NCBI GenBank assembly: GCA_019400425.1
Contig: JAFREE010000181.1
Coordinates: 1 to 47,509 of the forward strand
Direction: 5' to 3'
Source of the DNA: Hymenochaete sp. R1
Lineage: Eukaryota; Basidiomycota; Agaricomycetes; Hymenochaetales; Hymenochaetaceae
DNA length: 47,509 nt
How positions within the stretch are numbered: position 1 is the first letter of the stretch; each line of letters opens with the position of its first letter. Shown one piece after another: positions 44,608 to 47,509 of the stretch. A program made the position numbers and the translations under genes. Below the pieces are notes generated by a model, which did not search any database, was not told the origin of the DNA, and saw nothing but the letters and a program-made list of their open reading frames with translations.

Positions 44608-45066
44608 TGTTACGGTTCAACACCGTTCATACGCTTGGTAAGCGTACCCTATTACTTCATTTCCTTTCTTTGTCATCTTGTTCTCTGTATTTCTATGACA
44701 TTCCGTGCACATGATCGCATGTGATCTGTGCACAGCATCAGTCAGCATCTTACCAAGACGCCTTCCTTATTTGTACGTTTCTTCCCTTGTACTATTTGCA
44801 CAGCCTTGTAGATGGGTGGCCTATATAAGGGCCTCACCTTGTAGCTCATGTACCCTAGATTTGACCTTCTGTCTCTTCCGGTCAATACATCTTGTCTTTC
44901 CTCTCCTGTCTTATAGGACTATCCCTGGTTGGGATATCCTACTCGAACTCTGTCTATCAGTCACTTGGAGCTGGAGCTCTGGTGCTGATCTCTTTGAACC
45001 TCAGGTCGCTGTCACGTGGCCCTGATTTGTCAGACTCCTGATCAACGTCTTGATCGGACTCTAACA
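44608..45066 (+). mobile_element. solo LTR (copy F) with GGTAT target duplication
   Basis: 459 bp, TGTTACGG to CTCTAACA, flanked by GGTAT at 44603-44607 and 45067-45071. Same orientation and TATATAAG box as copy A. Confidence 0.92.
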
Positions 45067-45301
45067 GGTATAGGAGGTGAATGAATATGATTTGATTTGC
45101 AATGAAGTCTGCACTGTTGTGGAAACCGTCGGTGATGCGGTCGATGGTGATGGTGGTGGCAATGGTGAAGGTATGAATTGGGAGTTCTTGTTGTAGGAGA
45201 CAAAGGCGAAGACAGGTATTGCCGTCAGGAGAGTAGTAACTTTCGAGGATGAGAGAGCAGATAATAAAACTGATGCAAAAGATGAGCATTTGTTGGTAGA
45301 A

Positions 45302-47509
45302 TTAACGAACTTTGTGCCTCCTTTTATACATTTGGAGCATGTCCTTCACATTGCTGAGTTCAGATTCTGTGTAAATTGCATTGTGGGTGGATGGATACCC
45401 AATAAACTTGACCTCGTATCATACTCTCCCCCGATTGTCCTTCGAATGCTTGACAATTGCTTCCAGCTCTCATTCTTCTTCGCCATCAATGAGCTCAGGA
45501 AGTAGTTCTGAGAAGGCTGGTCCGTGTACCTCCATTTTTCGATAGGGTGATAAGAGAGAAGCATGGAATACCGGGTGAATTTGCCACCGTTGTGGGAGTT
45601 TCAATTCGTATGTGAGTGGTCCTAAGACCTTCTTGATGACAAAAGGTCCTTCCCGTTTTGATCGCAGCTTTCGATAAGGTCCTCCGACTTAGAGATTCTT
45701 TGCTTCCAACCAAACCTTCTGACCTTCTTTGAATGGTGAGAAGTTCCGTGTGATCCAATCCGCCATCCGCTGCCGTGCCAACTCGTGTGATGCCAACGCT
45801 TCATCCCTGATCCTGTTCAGCTGCTCCAGACGTTCCTTGACTGCGGGTAATCGTGTGCCTGTCGTTATCGTAGGTACCGCTACTGGATTGTATCCCATGA
45901 TCAGAGCGAATGGAGATTGGTTTGTTGCCGAATGAGTTCTGAGATTGTGCGCAAACTCTAAGTCTGGCAAGTGGTCCGTCCATTGCTCTGGGTGGTTTCC
46001 GCAGTAGATACGCAAGTACGCTTCGATTTCCTGGTTGACTCGTTCAGTCTGTCCATCCGTCTGCGGGTGATATGCAGTTGACAGTGATGACTTGATACCC
46101 ATTTTAGTGCACAGTTCCTGGAATACCTTGGCCGCAAACTGAGGTCCTCGGTCAGAGATCATCCGCTTCGGAAGTCCAAATCGTCGATAGACGTGGTCAT
46201 GATAAAGTTTGGCAGTTCCAAATGCGTCGATTTCTTTGTTGCAGGGCATGAGAATGATTCCTTTCGAGAGATCATGGTCAACCACAACAAACAATGCCGT
46301 ATACCCATTCGATTCAGGGAGATCTGTGATGAAGTCCATGGTGATAGTGGAGAATGGAAGCGCATCTTTATCGGCGGGGATAGGCATCAGTGGTGGAACA
46401 GTAGGGTGTGTGTTGACCTTCATCTGCTGACAAAGGGCACATCCCATGACGTACTGCTTCACAAATTGTCCTAATCTGGGCCACCAATAGTTGTGTCGCA
46501 CTATTTCCTGGGTTTTGTATATCCCCGGATGTCCCATGACCGGTAATTTGTGGTATCGTGCGATGATTTCCCTCCACAGGTCTTGGTCATCCGGAACGTA
46601 GAGCCTGTCCTTGTACCAAATAAGACCATCTTGCACATGCCAGTCGGAAATTGCTGATTTGAGAGGTAGAATGCCTGACTGAGTAATGGCTTTGATGGCT
46701 TGTTGGACCAAGGGATCGTCCTTCCCTGCCTCCTTAACCTTTGTCACCAACTCCACATCCTCAACCTCCACCTTGGTCGCACCAATAAACAACTCGCCCG
46801 GTAATAGCGTAGTTGGTTCTTCTTCTTCAAGCCCTTCCATGTAGTCTGGACATCGTGACAGAGCATCAGCCTGAATGAGTGTTTTGCCAGGTTTGTGTGT
46901 GATTTCCAATTCGTACTGTGATAACGTAAGCTGCCAATGTGCTTGCCGTGGCAAAAGCTTCTGTGGTGCCTTGAAGTACGTAAGGTTCTTGTGATCACAC
47001 CAAACCTGGACAACGTGAGGTGATCCCAGCAGATAATGACACCATTCTTCCAATGCCCGAATAATCACAAGAAGTTCCTTATCGTAGATGTCGTAATTCC
47101 GTTCAGTGGGTCCTAATGCCTTGGAAATAAATCCACAAGGCTTCAGATCACCGTTAGTGTCACGTTGCCTAAGTACGGCTCCTGTCGCTCGACTAGAAGC
47201 ATCTGTTTCAAGATAGAATTTGGCATGTTTATCTGGCATGAGGAGGACGGGTTGCTGTAAGAACTTCTGCTTTAACATGTCAAAGGCTGCCTGATGCTCG
47301 TCTGTCCAGTTCCATGGTGCCTTTCCTTTCAGTTTATCCAGAGGATGTGCTATATCCGCGTAATGATCAATGAATTTCTGATAGAATTTCGCAAATCCGA
47401 GGAATTGTTCCACCTCCTTGGTTTTCGTTGGAGTCGGCCATTGTTCCACACCTTCGAGCTTGACAGGGTCCATGAGAAGTTGATCTGGTTTGATAATGAG
47501 TCCGAGGTA
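45302..47509 (-). pseudogene. Ty3/Gypsy chromovirus pol (RT thumb, RNase H, integrase, chromodomain), partial and decayed
   Basis: The frame enters from beyond the window end and runs to TAA 45302-45304. RT C-terminus: FLGFAKFYQKFIDHYADIAH. RNase H: FYLETDASSRATGAVLRQ, YDIYDKELLVIIRALEEW, VWCDHKNLTYF, ADALSR. Integrase: zinc HHCC (VMGHPGIYKTQ to CALCQQMK), catalytic Asp in TITMDFITDLP, Asp in MISDRGPQF, Glu in TDGQTERVNQ. Past TAA 45689-45691 the frame continues GGPYRKLRSKREGPFVIKKV, PQRWQIHPVFHASLLSPYR and a chromodomain-like YEVKFIGYP segment, with TGA at 45470-45472 and 45419-45421. The chromodomain lacks its expected Trp before the acidic residue. No 3' LTR follows immediately. Non-functional. 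Confidence 0.92.

Noticed and set aside
1..47509. tRNA genes
   Set aside because: I looked for B-box sequences (GGTTCGAATCC-like) with a matching cloverleaf and found none I could support by eye; a tRNAscan run would be decisive.

Overview
The window is nuclear DNA from a filamentous basidiomycete, most likely an Agaricomycete. The evidence is gene structure (many exons, introns mostly 45-75 nt, GT-AG ends), the protein families (F-box with degenerate repeats, lineage-expanded hypotheticals with charged middles, tail-anchored WD40 proteins) and the transposons (Helitron with a fused peptidase-like domain, chromodomain Ty3/Gypsy). Exon models were built by hand from splice signals, phase and paralogue comparison.

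Left part (1-21 kb) holds sparse host-type genes: an intact 7-exon WD40 protein with a C-terminal membrane segment (872-2571), a multi-exon basidiomycete hypothetical (6707-8324), an intronless F-box protein (13087-14526, minus), a second WD40 protein that is a paralogue of the first in inverted orientation (16210-17913, minus, 8 exons), and a hypothetical with a SAP-like N-terminal motif (18995-20141). Two copies of a 32-bp near-palindrome lie at 3262 and 9621.

Middle part (21.7-29 kb) mixes relics and unusual genes: a broken copy of the NatA auxiliary subunit (NAA15/Nat1), a broken cysteine-synthase fragment, an intact but strongly diverged single ubiquitin that has lost Lys48 and Lys63, and an intact 5-exon gene for two tandem SUMO-like domains. 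The SUMO-like gene starts 68 nt downstream of a Helitron Rep-helicase-peptidase frame on the same strand.

That Helitron frame (37479 down to 27924) is the largest object. Once two insertions and one copy of each target duplication are discounted, it is a single intronless frame of 2444 codons with no frameshift, interrupted only by seven stop codons, six of them TGA. It carries a DUF6570-like region, Helitron N-terminal domain, HUH and tyrosine Rep motifs, all Pif1-type helicase motifs, and a Cys/His peptidase-like C-terminus resembling ubiquitin-specific proteases. One insertion is a solo LTR. The other is a composite LTR element (target duplication GGGAG) enclosing a 28S rRNA fragment, an inverted LTR and a piece of another repeat.

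Right part (37.8-47.5 kb) holds two degraded basidiomycete hypotheticals (one broken by a triplicated 35-bp unit), an LTR with remnant gag-like start, further copies of the ~458-bp LTR family, an unidentified broken ORF, and a decayed Ty3/Gypsy chromovirus pol that runs off the end. The right half is a nested transposon graveyard; the best candidate for undescribed biology is the clustered ubiquitin-like / SUMO-like / peptidase set next to the Helitron.
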